DNA of 64,000 nucleotides from Leptospirales bacterium (GCA_013297885.1 JAAFIR010000014.1:1-64000); one strand, 5' to 3'. Shown: positions 1 to 9,930, numbered from the stretch's first letter. Translations and numbers: made by a program. The notes: generated by a model not told the origin, from the sequence alone.

Positions 1-21
1 TAGCAAACAAAATTCTTAAAA

Positions 22-39
22 TAATAATCGCGATTATTA
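22..39. promoter_or_regulatory. 18-bp perfect palindrome, possible operator
   Basis: A perfect palindrome centred on TCGCGA with AT-rich arms lies 140 bases before the first gene. The first 180 bases hold no open frame I can support. The palindrome could be an operator or simply chance in AT-rich DNA; nothing identifies a regulator. Confidence 0.25.
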
Positions 40-180
40 AAAGCAACAAACCTTATCTACCTAATTTTGTTTCTATTAACCCAATTTTTAAAAAATGATT
101 TGACTTTTTGAACCATAGAGTTCGCTAGTAAATAAAAAAACCACTTGCAAATTTTTAACTTATTTCAGTTAAATACAATT

Positions 181-1305
181 ATGAAATCTATAAAACTCAT
201 CCTGTTAATTTTCTTTATCTTAAACACCAACTGATATTTACATCATGCAAATGTATCTGGAGATTTGTATGGTGCAAAAAAAATTGTTTCTTTGAGAAAC
301 ACTGATTCAATTTCTAGTTTACCAATCAAATTGGAATTTGATAAAGCAAATATTAAAGTGAATAAAGATTTCCTTTTTAAAAAAGGCCAAAATGAAGATA
401 CCAGTCAAGAACCAGATCAAATTGACTTTCTAGTAAAAAATTATTATTCTGAGGAAATTTTTTCACAATTTCAAGCAAGTAAATTGTTTTTTCTAAATCG
501 AGACTCAGATATTAAAATCAGAATTGATCCTTCTTTAGATGAAGTTAAACAACCTGTTTTAAGTTTACTTCCTAATTTTTTTTCTCTGGGCTTATTCCCA
601 AAAATTACTAGAACTAATGGGAAAGTAAATTTTGAAATTTTTAGTATAAAAGAAAATAAAATCTTGAAAGTATATAAATATAAAGTTGAGCATAGAATAT
701 TTTTATCTTTACCTTCGGTTATCCTAGGTCCTATTCTTCCTTCATTCTCTGAAAGATTTGACCACTCTAAGAATCTTAAAACTTTTGCGATTATGAGAGT
801 TGCATTTGGTCAATTTGAAGAAGAGCTTGCTGAAACTTTAAAACAAGATAAAACTTTATTAGCAAAATTTTCTACATCAGAGCCTGCTGTTTACGCTTTA
901 GTTCCAGCTAAAACACAAAATCCAAAATTAAATGAATTTTCAAATGCACTTTATCAAGAACTGGAAACTTCATTTTTGGCTAGAGGAATGAAACTAGCTG
1001 AAAGAAAAAATTTAGATAAAATTTTAGATGAAGTTAAATTTTCATTGTCTGGTTTAACTGAAAGTTCAAAGAATAGAGTTGGACAACTAGCGAATGTTGA
1101 CAAATTAATTGTTATCACTGACTTAGAAGAAAATATAATTCAAAAAAAATTTAAATTTCAAATTAGATCTTTTGATGTGGTATCTGGAAAAACTTTGTGG
1201 AGCTATCCATGTGAATTCGAATCAGATATAAAACTGTTTTCAGTAAATATTCAAAATTCTATTTCAGAAACTCTTCAGACGTTAAGAAATTTAGGTGAGA
1301 TTTAG
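181..1305 (+). pseudogene. CsgG/LpoB-like lipoprotein, copy 1, broken by an in-frame TGA
   Basis: The frame starts at ATG 181 with a lysine-rich, hydrophobic signal peptide, meets TGA at 232-234, then stays open in the same frame to 1305. Alignment with the tandem copy downstream puts the TGA exactly where that copy has its lipobox cysteine (copy 2 reads NLSC then VLHH; copy 1 reads NTN, stop, YLHH). The C-terminal half (ERKNLDKILDEVKFSLSGL, then a ...VVSGKTLWS strand) resembles the CsgG/LpoB-like fold of periplasmic lipoproteins. A restart at TTG 265 would give 346 residues with no signal peptide. I read it as a recently inactivated lipoprotein gene; a base-call error is the alternative. Confidence 0.7.
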
Positions 1306-1311
1306 TTTAAA

Positions 1312-2433
1312 TTGATTAAATATTTTTTTTGCATTTTTATTTTAATCAATTTAAGTTGTGTTTTGCATCATACAAATGTTGTAGGAGATTATTATGGAAC
1401 TAAAAATCTTTTTTCAATAAGTAATATTGATCCCATTATAAAACTCCCAATTAAACTCGAATTTGATAGTTCAAGTTTAACAAAAAATTCTGAATTGATA
1501 AAATCAAAAATTTCTGAAAAATTCAATCTGTCTCAATCTATATTTAATTATTATTCTAATGATATATATTCTCTTTTTCAAACAAGTAAATTATTCGAAA
1601 TGAATAGAGAATCCAATATTAGAATTCGAGTTATTCCAAATGTGTAAGATGTTAAACCTCCAATTTTGACTATTCTGCCATACTTTTTTACTTTGGGTTT
1701 AATTCCAATGGTAACTAGAGCATCAGGAAGCATAAACTTTGAAATTTTTAGCATCAAAGAAAATCGTGTTTTAAAAGTTTTTAAATACAAAGTAAACCAT
1801 AGAGATTTTATATCAGTAATTTGCATGTTTGTTGGGCCCATTTTATATTCATTGTCAGATAGGTTAGATTCTTCATTTGATACAAGAACTGACTCAGTTC
1901 TGAAAACTACTTTAAATCAATTTGAAGAAGATTTGGCTGAAACTTTAAAAAATGATAAAATTTTATTATCAAAATTTATAGCTTCAGCACCTTCAATTTA
2001 TGCACTGATTCCAATACAACATTATTCACCTGAAGTAAAAGAAATTTTTGATGGAATTTATAAAAATTTAGAATCAACATTTTTAGAAAGAAAAATGAAA
2101 TTAGTTGAGAAAGAAAAAATTGATAAAATCAAAAATGAAATCAATTATTCAGAAAATGTTTTAACAATTGATTCCATTCGAATGATTAAAAATTCTTTAA
2201 ACCCAAATAAATTAATTTTTATAAATAATATCCAAGTTATAAAATACGATAATACTAAATTAAGTATTGATGAAATTGAATTTCAAATCAGGTTAATGGA
2301 CTTAAATACTGGTTCCATTTTATGGAATATACCATGTCGCTATTTAGTAAACGATTTCAGATCAATGGAAGAAAATATTAAATGGTCAGTACACGATGAA
2401 ATAAAAAAATTAATAGATTCAGGTGAAATCTAA
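1312..2433 (+). pseudogene. CsgG/LpoB-like lipoprotein, copy 2, broken by an in-frame TAA
   Basis: This tandem paralogue begins 6 bases after copy 1, with TTG as the only plausible start. It keeps a full signal peptide and lipobox (LINLSC, Cys at residue 16). TAA at 1645-1647 interrupts the frame, which continues at once with DVKPPILTILP, matching EVKQPVLSLLP of copy 1. The two copies stay similar throughout (for example NFEIFSIKEN in both, and the ...LETSF/LESTF block). The C-terminal part is CsgG/LpoB-like. The stop falls at an Asp or Glu position of copy 1, so a single substitution could explain it. The two neighbours carry different stop codons, which argues for decay rather than recoding. 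Confidence 0.7.
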
Positions 2434-2506
2434 TTACCCTATTAAAATGATCAAAATCCATTAAAAACGACTTGCAAGTAAGCATATTAACCGCAATTAT
2501 GACCAC

Positions 2507-3649
2507 ATGGATGTCAGAATGCTTGCTGTTACTCTTATAAAGAGTAAAAAATCGATTTTGCTGCTTGGACCAAGACAAGTTGGTAAGTCAACACTTTTAA
2601 AAAGTTTAAATCCTGATTTAATAATTAACTTAGCTTCTGAGTCTGAATATCTAAAATTTCTTTCCAATCCGAATTTATTAGTTTCACTCTTAAAAGGGAA
2701 AAAATATAAATTAGTTTTTATAAATGAAATTCAAAGAATTACTAGTTTACTAAATACAATTCAAATGATTTTGGATGATTGGAAAAATCCTCCAAAATTT
2801 TTACTATCTGGCTCCAGTGCTAGAAAACTAAAAAGAGGAAATGCAAATTTATTACCTGGTAGAATTTTCCAGTATTCACTTTCAGGATTTTCGGCAAGTG
2901 ATTTGAATTATAAATTAAATTTGGAAAAAGCATTGAAGTTTGGATTTTTACCAGAAGCGTATTTAGAAGAGGATGAAAATTCTTGTAAAAAACTTTTGCG
3001 AGATTATGCTGCTGTTTATTTAAAAGAAGAAATCCAAGCTGAATCATTTACAAGAAATATTGGGGGATTTGCAAGATTTTTAGAAGTGATTAGCGTCTCA
3101 GCTGGAAGTATATTAGATATTTCTAAAATTGCTTCAAAAGCAAAAGTTTCAAGAACATCAACTGTTCGATTTATTGAAATTTTAGAAGATACATTAATTG
3201 CTGAAAGAATAGAAAATTTTTCAGCAACAGATGCCGAAATTATTAGACATCCCAAATTATATTTTTTTGATATTGGTGTATTAAATGGACTTCTAGGAAA
3301 TTTTGAATCTTCATTAGATAGAATTGGAAATTTGTTTGAACATTTAGTGTATAACCAAATTAGAAATTCTGCATTTTCAATTGATGAGCCATATGAATTG
3401 TTTTATTTCAGAACAAGAAATGGACTAGAAGTAGATTTCATTTTAAAACTAAAAAATAAAATTTATGCAATTGAAGTAAAATCAGGTGAAGTGAATAATG
3501 GAGATTTAAGATCATTAAAAGCATTTCAAAATTATTATCCAAATTTACACAAATCAATTCTTGTTAGTTTAAAAGAAGATAAAATCAGAAAGATAGAAAA
3601 TATTCTAATTTGTGGATTAAAAGAAATGTTAAAAATTTTAGAACTATAA
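2507..3649 (+). CDS. AAA+ ATPase with DUF4143 domain
   Basis: This is a typical AAA/DUF4143 protein of 380 residues. The Walker A motif is GPRQVGKS (residues 21-28). The Walker B region is VFINEIQ, with Asn where most members have Asp. The C-terminal DUF4143 part carries a PD-(D/E)XK-like signature (EVDFIL, then AIEVKSGE). Its biological role is unknown for most members; they are common in accessory regions. The family usually begins with an IxRxY segment, and the codons just upstream of ATG 2507 read INRNYDH in frame, so translation might start at the ATT at 2486; no other start lies between the upstream stop and 2507. It stands alone between the broken lipoprotein genes and a structured repeat. 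Confidence 0.85.
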   Translation: MDVRMLAVTLIKSKKSILLLGPRQVGKSTLLKSLNPDLIINLASESEYLKFLSNPNLLVSLLKGKKYKLVFINEIQRITSLLNTIQMILDDWKNPPKFLLSGSSARKLKRGNANLLPGRIFQYSLSGFSASDLNYKLNLEKALKFGFLPEAYLEEDENSCKKLLRDYAAVYLKEEIQAESFTRNIGGFARFLEVISVSAGSILDISKIASKAKVSRTSTVRFIEILEDTLIAERIENFSATDAEIIRHPKLYFFDIGVLNGLLGNFESSLDRIGNLFEHLVYNQIRNSAFSIDEPYELFYFRTRNGLEVDFILKLKNKIYAIEVKSGEVNNGDLRSLKAFQNYYPNLHKSILVSLKEDKIRKIENILICGLKEMLKILEL

Positions 3650-3684
3650 AGTTTTATTTTACAGAAATAGTTTCACAACACAAA

Positions 3685-3809
3685 GCGAAAGTGATTGAAG
3701 CGTTTCTGAATCCTCTGACTTTAGTCAGAGGATTCAGAAGTAGCGAAAAGCACGGTTTTACAAAAGTAAGGACTTAATTCATTAAGTCTTTACTTTTGTG
3801 AAATTCGCC
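3685..3809 (+). repeat. Structured intergenic repeat, copy A
   Basis: Box 1 GCGAAAGTGATTGAAGCG is followed by hairpin 1 (arms CTGAATCCTCTGAC and its exact complement), box 2 GAAGTAGCGAAAAGCACGG, hairpin 2 (arms of about 19 bases, one G-T wobble) and box 3 TTCGCC. The terminal GCGAA pairs with TTCGC. Unlike most copies, it is read box 1 first by the upstream gene. Confidence 0.85.
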
Positions 3810-3897
3810 AAAAAAAAATTTAAAAGAAATATTCTAAGTAAATAAATTATACTTGTATAAAATTTATATCAAAACTTCTTTCTTTTTAGAGGCTTAA

Positions 3898-6207
3898 ATG
3901 AAAGACAAAAAAAAGTTTTATTGGTTTTTAGCTATTACAATTTTTCCATTTATAATTTATTTATTTTTAATTTTTTCAAAATCAACAGAAAAAAAATCAG
4001 AAACTGAACTAGTAACAAATATCAATGAAAGTATTGAAAATGATTTAATTGATATTCGCCATAAATACTTTAATCCAAATTTTAAATTTTCAGATAAAAT
4101 CATTATCCTTGATTTTGATGAAGATACTCTAAAAGCAAATAAACTCGGAACCAGAAAAGAATATGGTCGCTGGCCTTGGAGAAGAGAAGCCTATAAATCT
4201 CTTTTAGAATTTATAAATCTTGGATCACCAAGTTTAATTTTATTCGATATAATGTTTACAGAAGAATTTACAACAGATGATGGTGTTGGTGACAAAGTCC
4301 TCGGTGAAGTTACTAGAAATTTTGGAAACATTTCTCATGCCGTACTATTTAGTAATGATGTACTTTATGTAAATACTCAAGAAGAAATCAGAAAATCAAT
4401 TCCAGATTTTGTTAGACAAAACTCAATGCAAAAATTAGATCCAGTTGAATTTGAACTAAAAGTATTTAATAATTTAGATCTACCCATTAAAAATATTATA
4501 TCTAGTATTGATTCAAAAACAAAACAATTACAAACTTTAAATCATTTACATTCAGTGAGTTATTTTCAAGATTCAGACGGAGTTGCTAGAAGAATCTCAT
4601 TAGTATTTAATTATGAAGATATATATATTCCATCTCTGGCATTAAAAGGTTATCAGTCACTTTATCCTGTTAAAGAATTTAAGAAAAATGGTTCTGAATT
4701 AATTTTAACATCTGATGAGAAAATAACTAAAATTCCTTTAGAAAAAGGAAGAATGAGGCTTAATTATTACTCTGAAAAAGAAATAGAAAATATTCCACGT
4801 TTGCCAGTTGGAGATTCTATTTTAAGTTATGAAGTTATCACAGGGAAAAGAGAATTAAAAGACAAAAAAGGACAAGTTGTTCAATTTAATGATATGTCCC
4901 AGCTAGATGTAAATCCTGCTGATTTTGCTGGAAGAGTAGTCTTAGTTGGAACATCAGCTGCAGCTACTCATGATGATAAATTAACACCTTATGGTTCAAA
5001 GCCCGGAGTATTACTTCATGCTGTTGGTTTGTCAAATTTGATTGAAGGTCATTTTTTAGATTTAGCTCCAATTTATATGGAATGGATAATTCTTTTAATC
5101 ACAATTCCAGTTTGTGTATATTTAACTTTTTATTTTCAAGCAATGATCTTAAGAACAGTTCTTCCAATTTTAATTTTTGTTGGAACTACTTTTCTTGGAC
5201 TGTTTTTATTTAAGCTAAATATTCATTTTCCACTTTCTGGTTTTATCACAACTTATCCTATTGCTTTACTCGGAGCAATTGCTTATTTAAGTTTTACAGA
5301 AGGGGCTGAAAGAAGAAAGTATTCAAAAGTTTTATCAAACATGGTTGACCCTTCGATTGTCTCTGAAGCATTAAACGATTTGGAAGCTTTAAAAAAAGGT
5401 GGTGAAAAAGAAATCACTGCATTTTTTTCTGACGTAGCTGGTTTCTCAACTATTTCAGAACAATTATCTTCTGCTGATTTAGCAGCACTATTAAACGAAT
5501 ATCTTTCTGCCATGACAATTATTTTAAAACAAAATAAAGGTACATTAGATAAATACATTGGGGATGCTGTGGTTGGAATTTTTTCTGCACCAATTCATTC
5601 AGACTCACATCATTTGGAATCTGCAAAAGCTTCAATTGATATGATAGCAAAACTTGCTGATTTAAAAAAATATTGGTCAGATAATAATTTGTACATAAAA
5701 GATGCACAAGAAATGGAAGTGAGAATTGGTTTAAACACTGGAGTAGCAAAAGTTGGGTTTATGGGAACTGATGCACTTGCTTCCTACACTATGATGGGTG
5801 ACACTGTGAATTTAGCTGCTCGTTTGGAAGCTGCTGGAAAAGATTATGGTGTAAATATTTTAATTTCAGAATCCACAAATGTAAAAATCAAAGATAAATT
5901 TTTTACAAAAAAATTGGATGCTGTTCGAGTAAAAGGAAAAACCGAACCTGTAAATATTTATGAATTGATTGCTGTTCGTGGAGAAGAGTCTGAAAAAATA
6001 AATAAGTCTTCTGCACTTTATGAAGAAGCTTTTGAACTTCATCTCCAAAAAAAATTCGATGAAGCAATTAAAAAATTTAAAGAATCAATTGAAGCTCGTG
6101 GAAAAAAAGACAAAGCAGCAAATATGTTAATTGATAGATGCGAAGAATACAAACTTTCTCCTCCACCTGAAAATTGGGATGGGGCTTATACTAGAACGCA
6201 TAAATAA
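3898..6207 (+). CDS. CHASE2-domain class III adenylate cyclase with TPR-like tail
   Basis: The protein should make cAMP from ATP in response to an extracytoplasmic signal. One N-terminal membrane segment (residues about 8-25) precedes a CHASE2 sensor (about 35-380), three membrane segments (about 390-470) and a class III cyclase domain (about 500-690). The two metal-binding aspartates are visible in FSDVAGF and YIGDAV, and the transition-state Asn/Arg in GDTVNLAARLE. Lys in LDKYIGD favours adenine over guanine. The last 70 residues look like a TPR helix pair. ATG 3898 follows an AGAGG ribosome site. It is transcribed alone, after repeat copy A. Confidence 0.9.
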   Translation: MKDKKKFYWFLAITIFPFIIYLFLIFSKSTEKKSETELVTNINESIENDLIDIRHKYFNPNFKFSDKIIILDFDEDTLKANKLGTRKEYGRWPWRREAYKSLLEFINLGSPSLILFDIMFTEEFTTDDGVGDKVLGEVTRNFGNISHAVLFSNDVLYVNTQEEIRKSIPDFVRQNSMQKLDPVEFELKVFNNLDLPIKNIISSIDSKTKQLQTLNHLHSVSYFQDSDGVARRISLVFNYEDIYIPSLALKGYQSLYPVKEFKKNGSELILTSDEKITKIPLEKGRMRLNYYSEKEIENIPRLPVGDSILSYEVITGKRELKDKKGQVVQFNDMSQLDVNPADFAGRVVLVGTSAAATHDDKLTPYGSKPGVLLHAVGLSNLIEGHFLDLAPIYMEWIILLITIPVCVYLTFYFQAMILRTVLPILIFVGTTFLGLFLFKLNIHFPLSGFITTYPIALLGAIAYLSFTEGAERRKYSKVLSNMVDPSIVSEALNDLEALKKGGEKEITAFFSDVAGFSTISEQLSSADLAALLNEYLSAMTIILKQNKGTLDKYIGDAVVGIFSAPIHSDSHHLESAKASIDMIAKLADLKKYWSDNNLYIKDAQEMEVRIGLNTGVAKVGFMGTDALASYTMMGDTVNLAARLEAAGKDYGVNILISESTNVKIKDKFFTKKLDAVRVKGKTEPVNIYELIAVRGEESEKINKSSALYEEAFELHLQKKFDEAIKKFKESIEARGKKDKAANMLIDRCEEYKLSPPPENWDGAYTRTHK

Positions 6208-6326
6208 AAAACTTGTGCTTGGTGAAACTGATTTGTTTTGTTATTTGACTGATAATAAAATAAATCAGTAGAATTTGGAAAATCGAATGAGTATAATTTT
6301 GAGCTAATAATAAAAATTAAAAATTT
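6207..6326 (-). pseudogene. N-terminal remnant of a secreted-protein paralogue
   Basis: Read on the minus strand, these 40 codons give a signal peptide and start (KFLIFIISSKLYSFDFPN, then STDLFYYQ, then NQFHQAQVF) that matches the N-terminus of the interrupted gene at 8767-9822 (KFLIFIISSTLYSFDFPN, STDLYYYK, NQFNSIQVF). The similarity stops at the 3' end of the cyclase gene. It is therefore a truncated copy. The rest of the 346-base gap (6327-6553) holds no gene or structure I can name. Confidence 0.65.
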
Positions 6327-6553
6327 GATCATTGTTTTTTTTAATATTTTTAAATAATCCAAAGTTGAAATGTTGTGAATTATTGTAAGAATGCAAGAAA
6401 AATTTTTCAGTTAAATGGAATCAATTCACTAAAGCTCTTACCACAATAAAGAAATTTTAACTTTCATCTAAAACTTTTTTCAAAAAAATTTATTTTTAGT
6501 ATATTTGGACTAAGAAAGATGCTGACAAATTTTTTTATTAGAGTCTAATAAGT

Positions 6554-7162
6554 ATGAGAAAATTTTTTATTATTCTAATATTTTTTTTTATAGGTTGTGG
6601 TAGTTTGAGTAGTTATAAAGAACCCAGTTTTAAAGTCATTGAATCAAAAGAAAATATTAGCATCCGAGAATATGGAAGCTACTTAATCGCCTACACTGAA
6701 GAAAAAGGAACTAGTGATTCAAATGCAAATCCTAGTTTTAGAAAACTTTTCAAATACATACAAGGTGAAAATATTTCTAAAACAACCATACCTATGACAA
6801 CTCCAGTTATCGAAAAAGAATCTCAAAAAATTCCAATGACTGTTCCTGTTTTTGAAAAAGAAACTGCAAACTTCTATCGAATGGAATTTGTATTACCTGA
6901 AACTATGAATTTAGAAAATGCACCTAAGCCCACTAACCCAAATGTGAAATTGGAAGAAATAAAATCCAAACTTGTTGCAGTAGTGGTGTTTTCTGGTTTT
7001 ATGGGGAAAGAAAAAATTGAATCAAAGAAAAAAGAACTTTCAGAATATTTGAAAGAAAACAACTACAAACCTGTCGGTGAATTTTACCAAGCAAGATACA
7101 ACGCTCCTTTCACAATTCCTTTTTTGAGACGAAATGAAGTTTTGATCGAAGTAAAAAAATAG
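6554..7162 (+). CDS. SOUL-family haem-binding lipoprotein
   Basis: A short signal peptide ends in a lipobox (FFIGCG, Cys at about residue 15), so the product is probably a lipoprotein. The rest is a SOUL domain: FKVIESKENISIREYGSY at the start, the repeated TTIPMTTPV and KIPMTVPV strands, and a C-terminal RYNAPFTIPFLRRNEV segment. SOUL proteins bind haem or porphyrin; the bacterial role is mostly unknown. At 202 residues it is of usual length. It appears monocistronic. Repeat copy K follows about 90 bases after the stop. Confidence 0.85.
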   Translation: MRKFFIILIFFFIGCGSLSSYKEPSFKVIESKENISIREYGSYLIAYTEEKGTSDSNANPSFRKLFKYIQGENISKTTIPMTTPVIEKESQKIPMTVPVFEKETANFYRMEFVLPETMNLENAPKPTNPNVKLEEIKSKLVAVVVFSGFMGKEKIESKKKELSEYLKENNYKPVGEFYQARYNAPFTIPFLRRNEVLIEVKK

Positions 7163-7255
7163 TACAAAAAGATTTTTTTGTTTTTTTTGAATCCAATAAA
7201 TTTCCATAAATTAAATGAAAATAGTAGATAAAATTTTTTTTAAAGTGGATTTCTG

Positions 7256-7383
7256 GGGCGAATTTTTCCACTTAACTTTTATTAGCCGCAAAATGATTAT
7301 AATAAAAGTGGAAAAAGCGTGCTTTCAACTCTCATCAAAAAATTTTATGCAAAATTTTTTGATGCCGTCTCAATCACTTTCGC
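7256..7383 (-). repeat. Structured intergenic repeat, copy K
   Basis: On the minus strand it reads GCGAAAGTGATTG (box 1), a hairpin with arms near ATCAAAAAATTTT, box 2 TTGAAAGCACG, a second hairpin built on TTTTTCCACTT and AAGTGGAAAAA, and box 3 TTCGCCC. It fills the gap between two plus-strand genes and ends 28 bases before the ATG at 7412, so it may lie in that gene's leader. Confidence 0.8.
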
Positions 7384-7411
7384 TTTTGTTGAAAAAATTT
7401 GGTTTGGGTAT

Positions 7412-8170
7412 ATGAAATTTATTTTAATCTTAGCAATTATAATTCAAACTCAATGTTTTACAGTAGTTGGTCATCAATTTATAAAAGCAAACACAAAAGA
7501 TTTACCAGAAAAAGAAGTTACATGTCTTCCAAATTTTATTTATATTAAATTTGCCAAAAGTAAAAGTTTTGCAGAACAATATAGTTCATTTTATTATACT
7601 GATATTTTTGTTGGTGCAATGGGAAGTTTTTATCTTTTAGCTCAAAACTATCCTGTAATAACAACAAAGATTCTAATCCCTTCTTGGGTTTATGGAACAC
7701 TAGCATTAATATATACAGAATTTTTTGTTGGAATGGAAAATACTTTCTATTCAAGTAGAAATCATAGAGTTAGTGAATTGGATTTTAGAGACTGGGCTGG
7801 TGAGTTTAAACAAAATTGTAAAAATAATGAAAACTATTTTTATTTCTCAATTGTAAATAGTCATTATCATAGTTTGGGTCACTTTAAATTCAATAAAAAT
7901 GAAAATCAAAACTTTCAGTCAGAAAAAGAATCAGCTAAAAATATATTTAAAGAAAAAATTTTAACTAGTATTAAAACTGAAGAAAACTTTTCACAAGAAA
8001 TGGGAATTCAAAATTTTTTAGATAACGAATTTAGCTCTGTAAAAAAAGAATTTTGTAGTCCACATAACCAAGATACTTCTTACTGCCTCTATTCTTATTA
8101 TTTTGAAGGTGGAGTTTTTGAATTTCAAAAAAATTTAATCAGAATAAAATATGCTCAAAATTTTAAATAA
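7412..8170 (+). CDS. Hypothetical lipoprotein
   Basis: I do not recognise this 252-residue protein. ATG 7412 gives a clean lipoprotein signal peptide (MKFILILAIIIQTQC, Cys 15); the frame is open further upstream, but that part lies in repeat copy K. A hydrophobic stretch (residues about 65-110, with MGSFYLLA and LALIYTEFFVG) suggests membrane association. The C-terminal half is Lys/Asn/Glu-rich with three cysteines (EFCSPHNQDTSYCLYSYYF). It is probably an envelope protein of lineage-restricted distribution. Confidence 0.7.
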   Translation: MKFILILAIIIQTQCFTVVGHQFIKANTKDLPEKEVTCLPNFIYIKFAKSKSFAEQYSSFYYTDIFVGAMGSFYLLAQNYPVITTKILIPSWVYGTLALIYTEFFVGMENTFYSSRNHRVSELDFRDWAGEFKQNCKNNENYFYFSIVNSHYHSLGHFKFNKNENQNFQSEKESAKNIFKEKILTSIKTEENFSQEMGIQNFLDNEFSSVKKEFCSPHNQDTSYCLYSYYFEGGVFEFQKNLIRIKYAQNFK

Positions 8171-8212
8171 AATTCTAATTGACTATTTTTGAAAATAGGA
8201 AATCTTTTTTTT

Positions 8213-8770
8213 ATGAAACCAAACATTTTAGATAATCCTGAAATCAAAAATCATATCAGCTTAATTAGTTTGGAAAGTTATCATAAAATGTTAGAATCAG
8301 GTTTTGTGTCTGAAAAAACTGAATTAATTGAAGGAGTAATATTTGAAAAGATGACTAAAAGCCCAGAACATTCTTACTTCTCAAATTTATTATTTGAACT
8401 ATTATCAAATCTCAAACCAAAAGGAACAGTAATCGTTCGTGAAAATCCAATTTCAATATTAAACTCAGAACCTGAACCAGATATTATGGTTTTGGAAGGT
8501 AAGCTATCAGATTTTAAAAACACTAATCCAAAAACCGCAGTTCTTATAGTTGAAATTGCTAAAGCTTCACTCAGCTTAGATAGAGAAAAAATTCCTCTTT
8601 ATTCATCTGCAAATGTTTTGAATTATTGGATTTTAGATATTGATAAAATGCAAATTGAAGTGTACACGAATCCATTTGAGAATAATTATAAACAAAAAAC
8701 AATTTATAACCAAACTGAATCAATTTCAATTTTTGAGAATAGTATTGATTTGAACGAATTGTTTGGTTAA
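8213..8770 (+). CDS. Uma2-family putative endonuclease
   Basis: This is a PD-(D/E)XK-like Uma2/DUF820 protein of 185 residues. Family landmarks are ELIEGVIFEKM near residue 45, the EPEPDIMVLEG strand, LIVEIAKASLSLDREKIPLY and YWILDIDKMQIEVY. Members are abundant in cyanobacteria and other multicellular or large-genome bacteria; their function is unproven. ATG 8213 is preferred to the upstream TTG 8189 because AGGAAA lies just before it. The stop overlaps the stop of the convergent interrupted gene within a single TTAA. Confidence 0.8.
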   Translation: MKPNILDNPEIKNHISLISLESYHKMLESGFVSEKTELIEGVIFEKMTKSPEHSYFSNLLFELLSNLKPKGTVIVRENPISILNSEPEPDIMVLEGKLSDFKNTNPKTAVLIVEIAKASLSLDREKIPLYSSANVLNYWILDIDKMQIEVYTNPFENNYKQKTIYNQTESISIFENSIDLNELFG

Positions 8771-9822
8771 TCTCTCAAGACATCTTTTAAAATTTTTGTT
8801 CTTTTTTTTTCAGAAAAATCAGATAAGTTAATTTCGATTGTGAAAGCATCAACATATCTTGGAATATATAACCCTTGACTCCAATAAAGAACTAGTGAAG
8901 AGCCATCAATAGAAAATTCAATTTCTTGAATTAGCTCTTTTAACTTTTTATCAGAAGCTCTTAAATCTTGTATTCTTTTTGCTTCAATTTTTTGAAAAAT
9001 TTTTTCTAGACCTGATTCAGTTAAAAAATATTTTAAACTTAATTTCTCAGTTCAAGCTTCTTTCCCATTATAAATTAGAAAATTATCATAACTGGTATTG
9101 TATACTGAGCCATGATCATCATTCTTACAAATTACTGAAAAAAACTTTGAATTCAAAAATTTTAAATCACATTCTGAACGATTTTCTTGTTTATCATATT
9201 TTTCTTTTTCAAGCAGAAGTTCTTTTTTAGATAAAAAAACTTTTTTCTTTTCTTGTTCAATTTCTTGTAGTTTATGAAAATTATAATATTCAAATGACCT
9301 GCCAGAAAAATCATAATTTAAACTTTCAAAGCTTTCTCCAATTACTCCAACTTGTGGAAAGCATAATCCATCAAAACAATTTATATAAGCAAAAGAATGA
9401 ATTTTAAATTTCTCTTTATATTTCTTAGTTTTATTTTTAAAATTGATCTCTATAAATTTACTTTTAATAGGATAAGCCAAACTTGCTTGGAGTTTATTTT
9501 TTTGATTAGTTGAGTTAAACTGTAATTGGTTTTTTTTTGATTTTTTATATAGATTACAAAATTGATTTTTATCAAATAAACAATTTTTTAAATTTTTATC
9601 TTTTAAAACTATTTGCATTTCGATATGAATAGAGTTTTTACTTAAAACTAATTTTGTTGGAATACTATCAAATGAAAAAACTTGAATAGAGTTAAATTGA
9701 TTTTTCTTATTCTCAGATTTATAATAATACAAATCAGTAGAGTTTGGAAAATCGAATGAGTACAATGTTGAGCTAATAATAAAAATTAAAAATTTAAGTA
9801 TTCTTCCTTTTATTGCTTTCAT
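8767..9822 (-). pseudogene. Secreted hypothetical protein gene broken by an in-frame TGA
   Basis: The gene starts at 9822 (MKAIKGRILKFLIFIISS, a signal peptide; AGGATT sits just upstream). It runs 256 codons to TGA at 9052-9054 and continues in the same frame for 94 codons (TEKLSLKYFLTESGLEKIFQ onward) to TAA at 8767-8769. The tail has normal composition and ends exactly where the convergent Uma2 gene ends, which supports it being the true C-terminus. I do not recognise the family: it is Lys/Asn-rich, with paired cysteines in YINCFDGLCFPQVG. It is either a fresh pseudogene or read through at low level. An N-terminal remnant of a paralogue lies at 6207-6326. Confidence 0.7.
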
Positions 9823-9930
9823 TTTTGTAATCCTCATTTATTACTTTTTTAATTCAAAGTGAATTTAAATTACTATCTATATTTCTCTTCATACTTTTTT
9901 TTTGTTTATAAATTGGATTTGATTTCTACT

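Noticed and set aside
7319-7411. An upstream start giving 31 more residues to the lipoprotein at 7412
   Set aside because: The extension falls inside repeat copy K and would bury the signal peptide.
232-9054. TGA as a recoded sense codon or selenocysteine in the interrupted genes
   Set aside because: Several intact genes end in TGA (for example ccmE and argG), the second tandem lipoprotein is broken by TAA, and no SECIS-like hairpin is evident after the TGAs.
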